Positions 18,537 through 28,126 of a stretch of DNA of 64,000 bases are shown piece by piece (the first letter of the stretch is position 1; each line of letters begins with the position of its first letter). Source of the stretch: Agrobacterium larrymoorei (GTDB taxonomy: Bacteria; Pseudomonadota; Alphaproteobacteria; Rhizobiales; Rhizobiaceae); assembly GCF_030819275.1 (NCBI RefSeq), contig NZ_JAUTBL010000002.1, positions 2,501-66,500 on the forward strand, written 5' to 3'. Under the pieces are notes generated by a model. It did no database searches and was not told the DNA's origin. It saw nothing but the letters and a program-made list of their open reading frames with translations. The position numbers were made by a program, and so were the translations under genes.

Positions 18537-19810
18537 AGTCCGAGGGCCCATATTTGTTTTTACAGGGGCCATCCTCACCCCTTTTCGTAAAAATTGCGGG
18601 TCATCTCGAGGCGGCTGGACATATATGCCATCGTATAAATCTAAACGTCGGGGATCAGATTTTCTGGCGAAGGCGAGGGGCGGTCAGCTTTCGGGGAAGT
18701 ATAGATGAGTGGGGACCTTTTTTGCGCCAGTTTCTTCGTGATCGTAGGATAAAAACGATCATTCTCTTGGGAGAAGAAAGGCCTTATCATAAAGAGGCAG
18801 TAAAGGCAGCATACGAGCGCGGGGTAACAGTGGTTGCGATCGAAATGGGCTATCTTAGACCCGACTGGGTAACGGTCGAACTGGACGGATTGTCCTCGAA
18901 CTCGAGGTTTCCTAAAGATGAAGAGGTTATACTGAAGGCTGCTGCACATTTGCCGGAGCCGGACTGGACACGAAGGTACTCTCAGACATTTCTCGCAGAG
19001 GCTCTATATGACATCGCGTACTATCTGCCGACGGTTTTTTTTGGATTTTTGTATCCGAGATACCAATTTCATGGGATATTCCATCCACTAAAGGAGTATG
19101 CTGGTTGGGTTGGCCGTTTTGCAAGTCGGCGTCGTCGGTATCGAGAGGCCCGTCGATCAACGGCCCGCTTGTTAGAAGCCAGGTTGCCTTGGGTGGTATT
19201 TCCTCTCCAGCTTGAAACAGACTATCAAATACGCGCTCATTCGCCGTTCAACAGTCAAGAAGATGCACTGGCGTTAGTTATGGCGTCATTTGCGAGAAGC
19301 TCTGACTCAGAGACTATTTTGGTCTTCAAGGTACATCCCTTGGACAATGGCCTTATTAATTGGAACAGACTCATCCAGCATCTGGCAATAGCCAATGGCG
19401 TTTCGCATCGAATTGTCTTTATTGACGGAGGTGACTTTGCGCCGCTTGTTGCGGGGTGTAAAGGAGTGGTTACTATAAACTCCACAGCGGCGTTATCCGC
19501 TATACGGGAAGGTATTGCGACCAAAGTCCTGGGAGTTGCCGTTTTTGATGTGCCCGGCGTCACGCATCAGGGTTCACTTGACGACTTCTGGTCCGCTCCA
19601 TCCGCTCCAGTACCCGAAGTTCGGGATGCATTCTTGAGATTACTCGCCGCTGCTATCCACGAGCGTGGCAACTTCTACTCTCGGGATGGCGTTTCCAACG
19701 CTGCGCGCGCGATAGCAAGGCGCTTAGTTGAAGACGCTGTTAACAAACCTGGCGGTGACGGCGGCCACGCTCTTCGCCCCCACCCCGGAAAGGTCCCTTT
19801 CAATACTTAA
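18533..19810 (+). CDS. rkpJ: KpsS/LipB-like capsule polysaccharide (Kdo) transferase RkpJ
   Basis: 425 residues from the ATG at 18533 inside the rkpI stop (ATGA coupling; an in-frame upstream ATG at 18500 is less likely). The start LFLQGPSSPLFVKIAGHL and the following NVGDQIFWRR are typical of the capsule biosynthesis family KpsS/LipB. VFKVHPLDNG and VTINSTAALSAIREG are the family's nucleotide-sugar site. In group 2 capsules such proteins act with KpsC to build the poly-Kdo linker on the lipid anchor. No kpsC partner is visible in this window. The last 20 residues (NKPGGDGGHALRPHPGK) look unlike the family and may have been altered by the insertion sequence that follows. Confidence 0.88.
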   Translation: MKSEGPYLFLQGPSSPLFVKIAGHLEAAGHICHRINLNVGDQIFWRRRGAVSFRGSIDEWGPFLRQFLRDRRIKTIILLGEERPYHKEAVKAAYERGVTVVAIEMGYLRPDWVTVELDGLSSNSRFPKDEEVILKAAAHLPEPDWTRRYSQTFLAEALYDIAYYLPTVFFGFLYPRYQFHGIFHPLKEYAGWVGRFASRRRRYREARRSTARLLEARLPWVVFPLQLETDYQIRAHSPFNSQEDALALVMASFARSSDSETILVFKVHPLDNGLINWNRLIQHLAIANGVSHRIVFIDGGDFAPLVAGCKGVVTINSTAALSAIREGIATKVLGVAVFDVPGVTHQGSLDDFWSAPSAPVPEVRDAFLRLLAAAIHERGNFYSRDGVSNAARAIARRLVEDAVNKPGGDGGHALRPHPGKVPFNT

Positions 19811-20006
19811 CTCCCTTTTCGTCAAGGCCTGCTGGGCCGGGACCCGGTCGGTTTCCAGCTGCGCCATGAAGATGCGTTGAATAGCAGCAAACGGCTTCGC
19901 CGGATGAGCGTTGCAGAGTGTTTTTAGCAGCTCCTAACACTACTTTGGCAGATTCGGGCAAGGCAGGTTTGAGATGATTCTGGCTCTCTTCCAATTAGGG
20001 CGGGAC

Positions 20007-21230
20007 ATGACGGATTGGGATATGGAGCTTTCAGCCTTTTTGCAGCCGTTTCTGGGGAGGCTTGGACACAAGAAACGACGACAGATGTGTCCACTTTATG
20101 TGTTGGGACTTATCGGTCCCGGTGACCGCAAAAGTATCAAGGTAATGGCGGAACGGTTCGCTCCGGGCCAATACGACCGCCTCCACCATTTCATATCCGA
20201 TGGCCTCTGGGATGCTGTCCCTCATCCGATGCGTTTCTGGTTATCGATGACACCGGCCTGCCAAAGAAGGGCGATCGCTCGGTCGGAGTGGCGCCGCAAT
20301 ACGCCTTGATGCTGGCCAAGAGAGCAAATTGTCAGACGTTGGTGTCGGTGACGCTTGCGCGAGACGAGGTTCCCGTCGGCTTGCGTCTGTTCCTGCCGGA
20401 TAGTTCTATCGGTGATCAGGAGCGCACGGCAAAAGCTGGGGTCCCGTAGGATCTACGGGTATCTCGCACGAAGCCGGAGGTTGCTCTTGCCGAGATCAAT
20501 CGGTTGATTATGGCAGGTGTCCGGTTCGGCATAGTTCTGGCTGACGCAGGCTACGGTCTGTCGGCTGCGTTTCGAAAGCGGCTGAGTGGACGTGGCCTCA
20601 CCTGGTCGGTAGGTATTCCCAAGCATCAAAAGGTTTATTGCGATTATGTCGGATTGATCTTTCTCGTCTCCGGTCATGGCCGTCCTCGCAAGCATTCGAT
20701 CCCCGACACTCTTTCGGTGGCTGCGGAAACGATGTTGACATCTGCAAGCCGGAGGAGGGGTCGCTGGCACCGCGGCACGGGCAGCAGCACATGCCGGTCG
20801 AAGCGGTCTGGCTGGTTGGCGAATGGCGATCAAACGACGAGCGCAAATATTACCTGTCCAACTTGCCAGCGGATGCACATTGAAAACGCTGGCGGCCACC
20901 ATCAAGACTAGGTAGTTCTGTGAACAGGCCCATCAGCAGATGAAAGAGGAGCTTGGTCTCAATCACTTCGAAGGCCGATCGTGGCAAGGGCTGCACCGAC
21001 ATGCTCTCATCATGATGATCGCTTATGCTTTCCTCCAGCAACAGAGATTGCAAACTGCAAAGCGGGAAAAAAGGCAGCCACGAGTTCGCCGTGGGCCGCC
21101 TGAACCAACCTTGCCAGCCGTCCGTCGAGCCGTGATCAATGCGTTTGCTATACTGACACGACGGATACGATGTCCGCACTGTCAAACAGCACTTTGGAGT
21201 GCTCCCCATTTCACCGGACAGATCGGCTAG
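20007..21230 (+). pseudogene. Decayed IS701-type DDE transposase
   Basis: The first part reads MTDWDMELSAFLQPF, then LGHKKRRQMCPLYVLGL and KSIKVMAERFAPGQYDRLHHF, which is the start of an IS701-type transposase. At about 20235 the frame shifts: the continuation (DDTGLPKKGDRSVGVAPQY) is in another frame, and further shifts and stops follow near 20450, 20530 and 20910. The C-terminal part (QMKEELGLNHFEGRSWQGL, then HHALIMMIAYAFLQQQ-like) is intact but unlinked. It cannot make a working enzyme. The bases between rkpJ and 20007 are probably the element's left end, but I could not define inverted repeats. Confidence 0.8.
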
Positions 21231-22446
21231 ATTGATTTAGCCCTAATGCCTGCCGAGGGGAAGCCATTTTGAGTGTGGAAGGGGGATAGATTTCGTTGTA
21301 GTCTTCGATCCATCATCCGTCGATGAGCCGGAGCGCCGTTTTGGCGTCTGGCAGAGTTGATATGCGCACTTAATCCCGTTTCAGGGTTTTGACGAATGCC
21401 TCTGACATTTCTTTCGACTGGGGGCTGGCTGGCGACCGGCATGAAGCTAGGTGTCAGATTGAGTACTTGCGCAAACAGCCTCGTGTCCCTCGCGGTGTAA
21501 GCAGAGCCGTTGTCCGAGAGATGCTCGATTGCGCGCGAGGCTCTGGTCGCCGCGAAGCGCTTCTCAAGCGCCTCGAGCATCATGTCGCGCACATACGAGC
21601 CGGAGATGCCAGCATTGGCGACCGCCGTCCAAGCCATGATCTCCCGGTCGAAGGCGTCGATGATGAAGGCGAGACGAATGACCTCGCTATTCCAGCAGGT
21701 GAACTCCAGACCGTCTGAACACCAGCGCGGCTTGGAGCGCATGACCATGACCTCGCCGTCGTGGAGGCGGCCCTTGCGAACGGCTGTGTGCTTCTCCAGC
21801 AGCATGGCGTGGTTGCCCATAATGCTATGGACCGGTTTGGTGTTGACGACAGGCTGATCGGCTGATCGCCTTTCGCGATTGAGGAACGCGGCGATCCGCC
21901 GATAGCCATAGGTTGGCCTTTGATCCACCAGCCTGCCGATGGCGGGCAGAAGCTCTGCATCCTCGGCCTTGTTGTATGGCCCACGCGGCTTTGATCTGCC
22001 TTTCAGCCGCTCGATGACGTTTGAACAGGAGACGCCCAGCGTCTCTGCGACGGCCTTCATCGCGAACCGTCCTTCGGCAACAAGATCGGCCGCGATATCC
22101 GTTTTTTTGAGTCCGCTTTGGAAAGGGCTTCGCGGAGGATTTCGACCTCCATTGTCTCGTGGCTGAGCATGCGCTCCAACTCGCGGACGCGATCTTCCAG
22201 CTTCTTCACTTCCGAATTGCCGCTCACCGGCTCGTCAGAATCCACGGCTGCAGCACCTCCCTCGCTCAAGAGCCTGCGTCACCATTAAAGCAGATTGGGC
22301 GCGACGCCATGGCGGCGAGCGGTGGACGATACCGTCTCGCCTGGTTCGAAAATCTGCTCAATGATCGTCAGCTTTTGCTCGGTTGTCCACCGCCTGCGGC
22401 GCACATCACCCGTCAGCAATTCAACGTGTCGATACTCGTTAGACAT
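21227..22446 (-). pseudogene. Decayed IS3-family transposase (orfA and orfB)
   Basis: On the minus strand, orfA starts at 22446 (MSNEYRHVELLTGDVRRRRW) with the helix-turn-helix TARRHGVAPNLL. It is broken by two stops near 22275 and resumes as RRLLSEGGAAAVD with a leucine-zipper region (KLEDRVRELERML). orfB follows with IS3-type features (YNKAEDAELLPAI, RPTYGYRRI, WNSEVIRLAFIIDAFDREI, SDNGSAYTA with the second Asp). After PSFMPVASQ the frame shifts, and the true C-terminus (SNGMSEAFVKTLKRD) lies in another frame. It abuts the IS701 remnant, so one element probably landed in or next to the other. Confidence 0.85.
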
Positions 22447-23017
22447 AAGCCTGTCCTCAAGCCTTTCTGCTTATGCCGACTGTCCGATCGAAATGGGGAC
22501 AGTTCACACTTTCAGCGCGAAAATTCAATTCTGCCAAAGTATTGCTAGATTGCCTCCAAATCTGAATACATTGTCTTGTAACGTTGACGAGGAATGTTGT
22601 TTTTAGGATTTTAGTCGGCGCGTTGACGTTCTTCCACACGCTGTTTTGGTAAAAAGCGCATGTTCAAGCGAGCGAGCGCCTTAAAGACTCCCGCACTTCG
22701 GTAAGCTCATCGAATGGAGGACCACTGCCACTTTCTGATCATCGTCAGGCTTCAGCTTTCGTTGCATAATATTCCTTGTTTATAATGTAGACATAATTGA
22801 AATGAAGTCTTGCTAAACATCGAACTCATCTTGAAGTTGTGTGCTTCCAAGAGTTTGACATTTGAGGGTTAGGCGGAGGAGGCGCAAGGTACTGGCGCGG
22901 GCGCATCATGGTCATTCAAAGCCCAGCGTCTAAACCAGATCATGCGTGCAATTAGTTTTCTCTGGTCGGTTCGAGTTTTCATCGCCAGAGGCTCGTGCTG
23001 GGGTATTGTGAAAGGTC
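22447..23017. other. IS end and A+T-rich intergenic stretch
   Basis: 570 bases. The first 60 or so (around GTCCGATCGAAATGGGGACAG) are probably the outer end of the IS3-family element. No gene with a credible start or motif is seen in the rest. The last part must hold the promoter of the pyruvyl transferase gene. Confidence 0.5.
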
Positions 23018-24085
23018 GTGGGTTTGAAAAAAGGAAGTACAGGAAAGCCGTTACTAGCGATTCTTGGTTTCTTGGGCCGGGGCAATGTTGGTGACGAGGC
23101 CATTGTCCAGTGCATTTACGAAGCATTTCGCGAAAAATTTGATTTCGTATTCGTCCTTGATGAGCATGGAGCAAAATCAGGTTGGTGGGACTGGTATCCC
23201 TACAATGAATCTGAGCGAATTCATCAAGGTAACATCCACTTCTTTGAAAACCGAATTGCGGGTTTGCTTGTCGGGGGCGGCGGACTTGGTCTGGGATACG
23301 GCGCAAGCCAAGCGATAGTAGCTAGATGGGCAGGAACACCTACGGCGCTTGCTGGGACCGACCACACTCACACTGTTGATATTTCACAGGCTGGTATGGA
23401 GGCGAGCCGTCGATATCTCGAACTGTTTGATTACGTCGCTCTCCGATCTGCAGTTAGTGTAGAATGGGCGGGGCGCGACGGCGTGACGGTGGAAAGAGGC
23501 TCTGACTGGGCTCTTAACTTGGTCACCGACCGTTACCCCGACATACCCTATTCTAAGACGCGCGCCTCGGTCGTAATTCGTGAATTTCCTGAACACATGT
23601 TGGACGACAGATACATCAAAGAAGCCGTGAAGCTCATCGAGGGTCTTCGTGACTACAGCTATGAGCCTCTGCTTCTCCCACTATCGCCAGAAGACGTGTC
23701 CTTCGCCAATTCAGCTGGCCTGTCGAATATCGCCGATCAAGAGGTCCATTGGTGGAACGCTCGACGTGTGCAGCAGTGGATTGAAGAAAGTCGACTACTC
23801 GTTAGCGTCGGGCGTCTACATTCCATGATTTTTGCCGCGAACGTGGGCACCGCGAATATACAGGTTAGACCTGCTGTCCGTACGGGAGTTCCCGACTGGC
23901 ACTTTCGTAAGCTTGAAGTCATGGCCCAAGAGTTATCTGTGCCGTACGCGCTGTCAGTGTCGGACGCTCTGAAAATGGTTTCCGGTCCGCTGGAAACCGC
24001 ACAGATGAGAATTGCTGCGAAACAGTGCAGATCTCATTTATCCACAATGATCCAGAAGCTAGGCGAACTTTTCTCGAGAAGGTGA
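23018..24085 (+). CDS. Polysaccharide pyruvyl transferase family protein
   Basis: 355 residues from a GTG at 23018 (GAAAGG upstream; a TTG at 23024 is possible). It begins with LAILGFLGRGNVGDEAIVQ, the nucleotide-binding-like start of the family. It then has the glycine-rich LLVGGGGLGLGYGA and the C-terminal LVSVGRLHSMIFAAN, where the R-H pair is characteristic. Family members transfer pyruvate from phosphoenolpyruvate to a sugar as a ketal, or are related folds with other roles. In this capsule block it probably adds acidic pyruvyl groups to the repeat unit. Its codon use and base content resemble the downstream exporter and glycosyltransferase genes. Confidence 0.85.
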   Translation: MGLKKGSTGKPLLAILGFLGRGNVGDEAIVQCIYEAFREKFDFVFVLDEHGAKSGWWDWYPYNESERIHQGNIHFFENRIAGLLVGGGGLGLGYGASQAIVARWAGTPTALAGTDHTHTVDISQAGMEASRRYLELFDYVALRSAVSVEWAGRDGVTVERGSDWALNLVTDRYPDIPYSKTRASVVIREFPEHMLDDRYIKEAVKLIEGLRDYSYEPLLLPLSPEDVSFANSAGLSNIADQEVHWWNARRVQQWIEESRLLVSVGRLHSMIFAANVGTANIQVRPAVRTGVPDWHFRKLEVMAQELSVPYALSVSDALKMVSGPLETAQMRIAAKQCRSHLSTMIQKLGELFSRR

Positions 24086-24302
24086 CCTACAACTCCAAAG
24101 GGCACCTATATTCTCTTTGACGAGAGTCCGAGCGAGACGTGACGGCCCATCCTCAAGCTGGACGAACTAGCTGTCGTGGCATATGATGAAGTTGAGGGCG
24201 CTCACGGGTGCGAGCGATCTCCATTGTCAGTTAGAGATTTAACCCCTGCTACGCCGCTGATAGGCACACAGCATATGCAAAAAGTGTAACGCGGTGAATT
24301 AA

Positions 24303-26141
24303 ATGACAGCGAATAATTCGGATGTTGATTCGTTCAATGCTCTGATGTCTCGACTAGCCGACGTGAATGATTTGAATGAAGCAATCCAATTGCTGAAACA
24401 GATCGCCCCCTTTTATCGCAAAGAAGTGTCTTTTCTCGTGACCCTGCGGGACAAGTGCCACACAATTGGTCTCATCTCAGTCGCTACCAAGTTCGCCAAA
24501 GAGGTCGTCGAGATAAATCCCACCTCCGAGAATTTCAGAATAGTTAGCGGTCTTCTAGAAAAACAGGGTCAGTATAAGCAAGCTATTCCTTACGCTCGAG
24601 AAGCTGTGTCACTCTCGCAAGATAGCCCCGCTCTATACATTCATCTTGGCATCTTATGTAGTCTCGGCGGCGACTTCAGGGCTGCCAAGAACGTCATGTT
24701 ACGTGCGTTAGATTTTGTTCCTTCCGACGTAGATGCGCTACATCACGCTGGCTACTCGTCGGAAATGCTTGGCGAATTCGATGATGCCGTGGGATTCGCG
24801 ACGCGAATATATGAGTTCGATAATAGCAAGTTAAGCTACGCTATTCACGCAGCTAATCTAATGATCAGGCAAGGAAAATGCCTGGAGGCAGCGGAGTATC
24901 TCGAAGAAATTATTGCCGGTGGAAACCGATCTTCGGCCATACACAGAACATGCAGCGGCGCCTTCAGCCAGATCGGCGAATACAAGCGTGCGACAGAGCA
25001 CGCTGTTTTGGCAACCGAGCTCGACCCTAATATCGCGGAGTATCAACTTCACCTATCTTGCGTGCTTTTTGAAAGCGCTCAATATCGCGGGGCCTATGAT
25101 GCGGCGAAAACTGCTCTGCGATTGGATCCGGACAACTGGGGAATAAAGCGCCACATCGTGACAGTTTGCCTTGAGCTTGGCGAGAATACCGAAGCTGTAA
25201 CGCACGTTGCCGAACTGCTGAAGGTCCATCCTGACAATGAAGAGTATGCGCAATGTATGCAGCACGTTCTGTTTCAACGTGCAGATAGTTCAATCGGTAC
25301 TGGAGAGCTTCTCGCCAGTAAAGCGCAAAGGGGAGAACGGCACTTATTCAGAGCCCCTACTTTATCGTACAGCGTCGCTTCCTACCTGCGCGTGATACGC
25401 GCTACCTTTTTAAGGGAAATACGTGCAAAATTCGGGGAAACTCGCTTGGGCTACTTGTGGGTGCTCGTCGAACCCATGATACATATGGTGGTTTTGGCTG
25501 TTGTATTTCAGTTCACTATGAAAGGCTCGCCGCCGCTAGGAAACTCCTTTTTCTTCTTCTATTTCACTGGTCTTATCCCTTATCAATTATTTATACATAC
25601 CTGCGAAAGTGTGTCTGCCACAGTAGCGCAAAATAAGCCGCTCCTTAATCTGCCCCCTGTGACAAATTTATCCACAATGTACTCTCGCTCACTGCTGGAG
25701 TTATATACAGCAACGCTGGTGATCCTGATTTTTACGATCGGTTTTCTCTTTTTTTCAGTTAACGCATTACCCAAGAATTTTTATTCCGTTTCCGGCGCGT
25801 TGATGATGACATGGTTGCTGGCCCTCGGGATAGGGATGATTAACGCGGTTGTGATGTCATACTTTCACGCATGGCATCACATCTTCCAAATTATCCAAAG
25901 ATTTCTATATTTTACATCTGGTATTTTCTACGTGCCTGGCGCAATGGACTTACACATACGCGAGATTCTCTGGTGGAATCCGCTGCTTCATAGTGTGGAC
26001 TGGTTTAGGACGGGGTACTTCGAAATGTACCAGCCCCCATGGCTGTCCATTGAGTTTTTGGGTCTGTCTACCGCAGTCGCTCTTGCCGCAGGTTTGCTAC
26101 TAGAGGCATCATCCAGAAAATCTCTTCGGCGGACAGTATGA
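24303..26141 (+). CDS. TPR domain fused to capsule ABC exporter permease (KpsM/RkpT type)
   Basis: 612 residues. Residues 1-350 are tetratricopeptide-like repeats (for example YKQAIPYAREAVSLSQDSPALYIHLG, split over two helices, and YKRATEHAVLATELDPN, YRGAYDAAKTALRLDPDN). Residues 360-612 are an ABC-2 permease: the amphipathic start SYLRVIRATFLREIRAKFGETRLGYLW, then six hydrophobic spans (MIHMVVLAVVFQF, LIPYQLF, ATLVILIFTIGFLFF, WLLALGIGMINAVVMS, TSGIFYVPGAM, LGLSTAVALAAGLLL). Usual KpsM proteins are about 260 residues, so the N-terminal half is extra. Since the permease N-terminus is cytosolic, the TPR part would sit in the cytosol where it could gather synthesis enzymes. The stop overlaps the kpsT start (ATGA). 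I see no sign of an artificial join: the frame is open and continuous. Confidence 0.9.
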   Translation: MTANNSDVDSFNALMSRLADVNDLNEAIQLLKQIAPFYRKEVSFLVTLRDKCHTIGLISVATKFAKEVVEINPTSENFRIVSGLLEKQGQYKQAIPYAREAVSLSQDSPALYIHLGILCSLGGDFRAAKNVMLRALDFVPSDVDALHHAGYSSEMLGEFDDAVGFATRIYEFDNSKLSYAIHAANLMIRQGKCLEAAEYLEEIIAGGNRSSAIHRTCSGAFSQIGEYKRATEHAVLATELDPNIAEYQLHLSCVLFESAQYRGAYDAAKTALRLDPDNWGIKRHIVTVCLELGENTEAVTHVAELLKVHPDNEEYAQCMQHVLFQRADSSIGTGELLASKAQRGERHLFRAPTLSYSVASYLRVIRATFLREIRAKFGETRLGYLWVLVEPMIHMVVLAVVFQFTMKGSPPLGNSFFFFYFTGLIPYQLFIHTCESVSATVAQNKPLLNLPPVTNLSTMYSRSLLELYTATLVILIFTIGFLFFSVNALPKNFYSVSGALMMTWLLALGIGMINAVVMSYFHAWHHIFQIIQRFLYFTSGIFYVPGAMDLHIREILWWNPLLHSVDWFRTGYFEMYQPPWLSIEFLGLSTAVALAAGLLLEASSRKSLRRTV

Positions 26142-26803
26142 TTCTTTTCGAAAATGTCTCGAAGTCTTATCGAACGTCAAATTCTGCCAAGGTGGTTTTA
26201 GACAAGGCAACCTTCTCCATTCCCTCCGGATACAATCTTGGAATCCTTGGGGGAAATGGAGCGGGAAAATCAACGCTGCTGAGGCTCATTTCGGGTGCAG
26301 AGCAACCCGACCGAGGGAGGGTAGCGAGGCGGGCGAGAGTGTCATTTCCCATAGGTTTTGGTGGCACGTTTCATGGCCACTTGACCGGTAAGCAGAATGT
26401 CCTGTTCGTTGCGAGAGTGTACGGCGCAGATGCCTCTAAAGTAGTAGAATTTGTTCGCGACTTTTCAGAATTAGGCGACTACCTGAATATGCCCGTCAAT
26501 ACGTATTCCTCCGGCATGGCTGCCAAACTGGCGTTCGGAATGAGCCTTGCGATTGACTTTGATATCTATCTAGTAGACGAGGTCACTGAAGTCGGGGACG
26601 CGCGGTTTCGGAAGAAGTGCGCTGACGCCTTCGTTGAAAGAATGAAGCGAAGCGACATAATTATGGTTTCCCACAATAGCCAAACAATCAAAGCCTACTG
26701 TGATCGCGCTGCCATACTGTCTAACGGACAGCTAGAGTTTTTTGAATCGGTAGACGAGGCGATGGCTGCTCATAGACGAATGATGGGGGCTTCAAATGCG
26801 TAA
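26138..26803 (+). CDS. kpsT: Capsule ABC exporter ATPase (KpsT/RkpS type)
   Basis: 221 residues, coupled to the permease by ATGA at 26138. Walker A is GGNGAGKST, the signature is YSSGMAAKLAFG in place of LSGGQ (typical of KpsT/Wzt), and Walker B is IYLVDEVTEVGD, with the switch His in MVSHNS. No C-terminal carbohydrate-binding domain is present, so the exporter is of the type that moves finished, lipid-linked polymer without O-antigen-like terminator recognition. It drives export with the 24303-26141 permease. Confidence 0.93.
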   Translation: MILFENVSKSYRTSNSAKVVLDKATFSIPSGYNLGILGGNGAGKSTLLRLISGAEQPDRGRVARRARVSFPIGFGGTFHGHLTGKQNVLFVARVYGADASKVVEFVRDFSELGDYLNMPVNTYSSGMAAKLAFGMSLAIDFDIYLVDEVTEVGDARFRKKCADAFVERMKRSDIIMVSHNSQTIKAYCDRAAILSNGQLEFFESVDEAMAAHRRMMGASNA

Positions 26804-28046
26804 TGTGTTCGTCCGGGATGTAGAATTGCGTAAAGCGGCAGCCCCTGAGAAACGCGAAGGATCTCCACCGTTGGCACGAGATGACCGAGGTATCCAGGTC
26901 ATCAGTAGACGCATCGTTGAAAAAGCTACGATCGTAAAACGGTATAAGTCGCGGTACTTATCATTACTTCCAGTTAGTTTTTTTCTGTTCGTAATATTGC
27001 TACCTTCCATTTATGGCGCTTATCTTATTGGCGTTGCCTCTCCCCGTTACGAGACAGAATTCCGCGCCACGGTGAAATCGGCGCAGTCTTCTCAGGGCGG
27101 GCTGTCGATGCTACTCGGGCTTGGATTAGGAGGCCAAAGCGCCACTGATAATGATGCTAATGCCATCGTGCAGTATTTGAAGAGCGCTAGCGCGCTAGAT
27201 GACATCGGTGAAGCGATCGATCTAAGATCGAAGTTCTCCGCATCATCGATAGACTTCTTTTCCCGCCTCGAAGCCGATTCTACAACTGAGGAATTACTAA
27301 GGTACTGGAAAACGGTTATCAAAGCTGATTTCGAGCATTCTACGAGCACCATTACAGTCAGAGTCGAAGCTTTTTCTCCCGAAGACTCGCTGCTCATTGC
27401 CCAAGCTGCGTTAGCAAAATCCGAAGCGCTGATAAACAAGATGTCTGATCAAGCCCGGAGAGAGCTTGTGTCGTTCTCAGAGCGTGAAGTGAAGGCAGCG
27501 GAAGAACGTCTTGCAAAGGCTTCTTCGGAACTCACCTTGGTAATGGACCAAACTGGGACCCTCAACCCGGAAATGTCTGCGCAGTCATTAACCTCTTCTG
27601 CCACGCGTTTACGTGACGAACTTTCGAAATTGAACGCAACCCTAACGTTGCAAAAAACGACTATGAGTGAGAGTGCTCCTCCTGTCATTCAGACCAAGGC
27701 AAGAATTTCTGCTGCGGAACAAGAACTGAAGAAGCTAAACGATTTGATCACCGGAAGCGGAGAGCATGGAAAAGCTCTATCAGCGTCGTTGACGGCCTTC
27801 ACGCTCGCTGAAACCGAGCGTGGATTTGCTGAAAAAGCATACCAGGGGGCTCTAGCCTCGCTTGAGACCGCAAAGCTGGATGCTTCCCGTCGACAAGCAT
27901 ATCTAGCAACGATCGTTGCACCCCATTTGGCGCAGGAGGAGTCGTTCCCACGACCACTGCTTGCCACAGCGACCGCAGCTCTCCTCTCCTTACTGGGTTG
28001 GGTGATTGCAGTGGTAACCGGCTACGCGATCAAAGAACACCTTTGA
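26796..28046 (+). CDS. kpsE: Capsule export inner-membrane protein (KpsE/RkpR type)
   Basis: 416 residues, overlapping kpsT by 8 bases. Membrane spans lie near residues 55-78 (LPVSFFLFVILLPSIYGAY) and near the C-terminus (ATAALLSLLGWVIAVVTGYA), with a long periplasmic coiled-coil region between them (ERLAKASSELTLVMDQ, ISAAEQELKKLNDL). This is the membrane-periplasmic auxiliary/polysaccharide co-export architecture of KpsE/CtrB. It would bridge the ABC exporter to the outer-membrane protein, probably RkpU at the other end of the block. The glycine-rich LSMLLGLGLGGQSA after the first span is also common in the family. Confidence 0.92.
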   Translation: MRNVFVRDVELRKAAAPEKREGSPPLARDDRGIQVISRRIVEKATIVKRYKSRYLSLLPVSFFLFVILLPSIYGAYLIGVASPRYETEFRATVKSAQSSQGGLSMLLGLGLGGQSATDNDANAIVQYLKSASALDDIGEAIDLRSKFSASSIDFFSRLEADSTTEELLRYWKTVIKADFEHSTSTITVRVEAFSPEDSLLIAQAALAKSEALINKMSDQARRELVSFSEREVKAAEERLAKASSELTLVMDQTGTLNPEMSAQSLTSSATRLRDELSKLNATLTLQKTTMSESAPPVIQTKARISAAEQELKKLNDLITGSGEHGKALSASLTAFTLAETERGFAEKAYQGALASLETAKLDASRRQAYLATIVAPHLAQEESFPRPLLATATAALLSLLGWVIAVVTGYAIKEHL

Positions 28047-28126
28047 CCTATATAAACATCTAAGCGACAGAAATGAAGTCGGTTTGACGTTTAATATTAA
28101 TGACTTGGGATAATACAGAGGATTAT

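Noticed and set aside
24038..25676. Two perfect DnaA-box words (TTATCCACA at 24038 and 25668)
   Set aside because: Both lie inside coding sequence (Leu-Ser-Thr codons), 1.6 kb apart, with no A+T-rich unwinding region or clustering. Chance is the better explanation.
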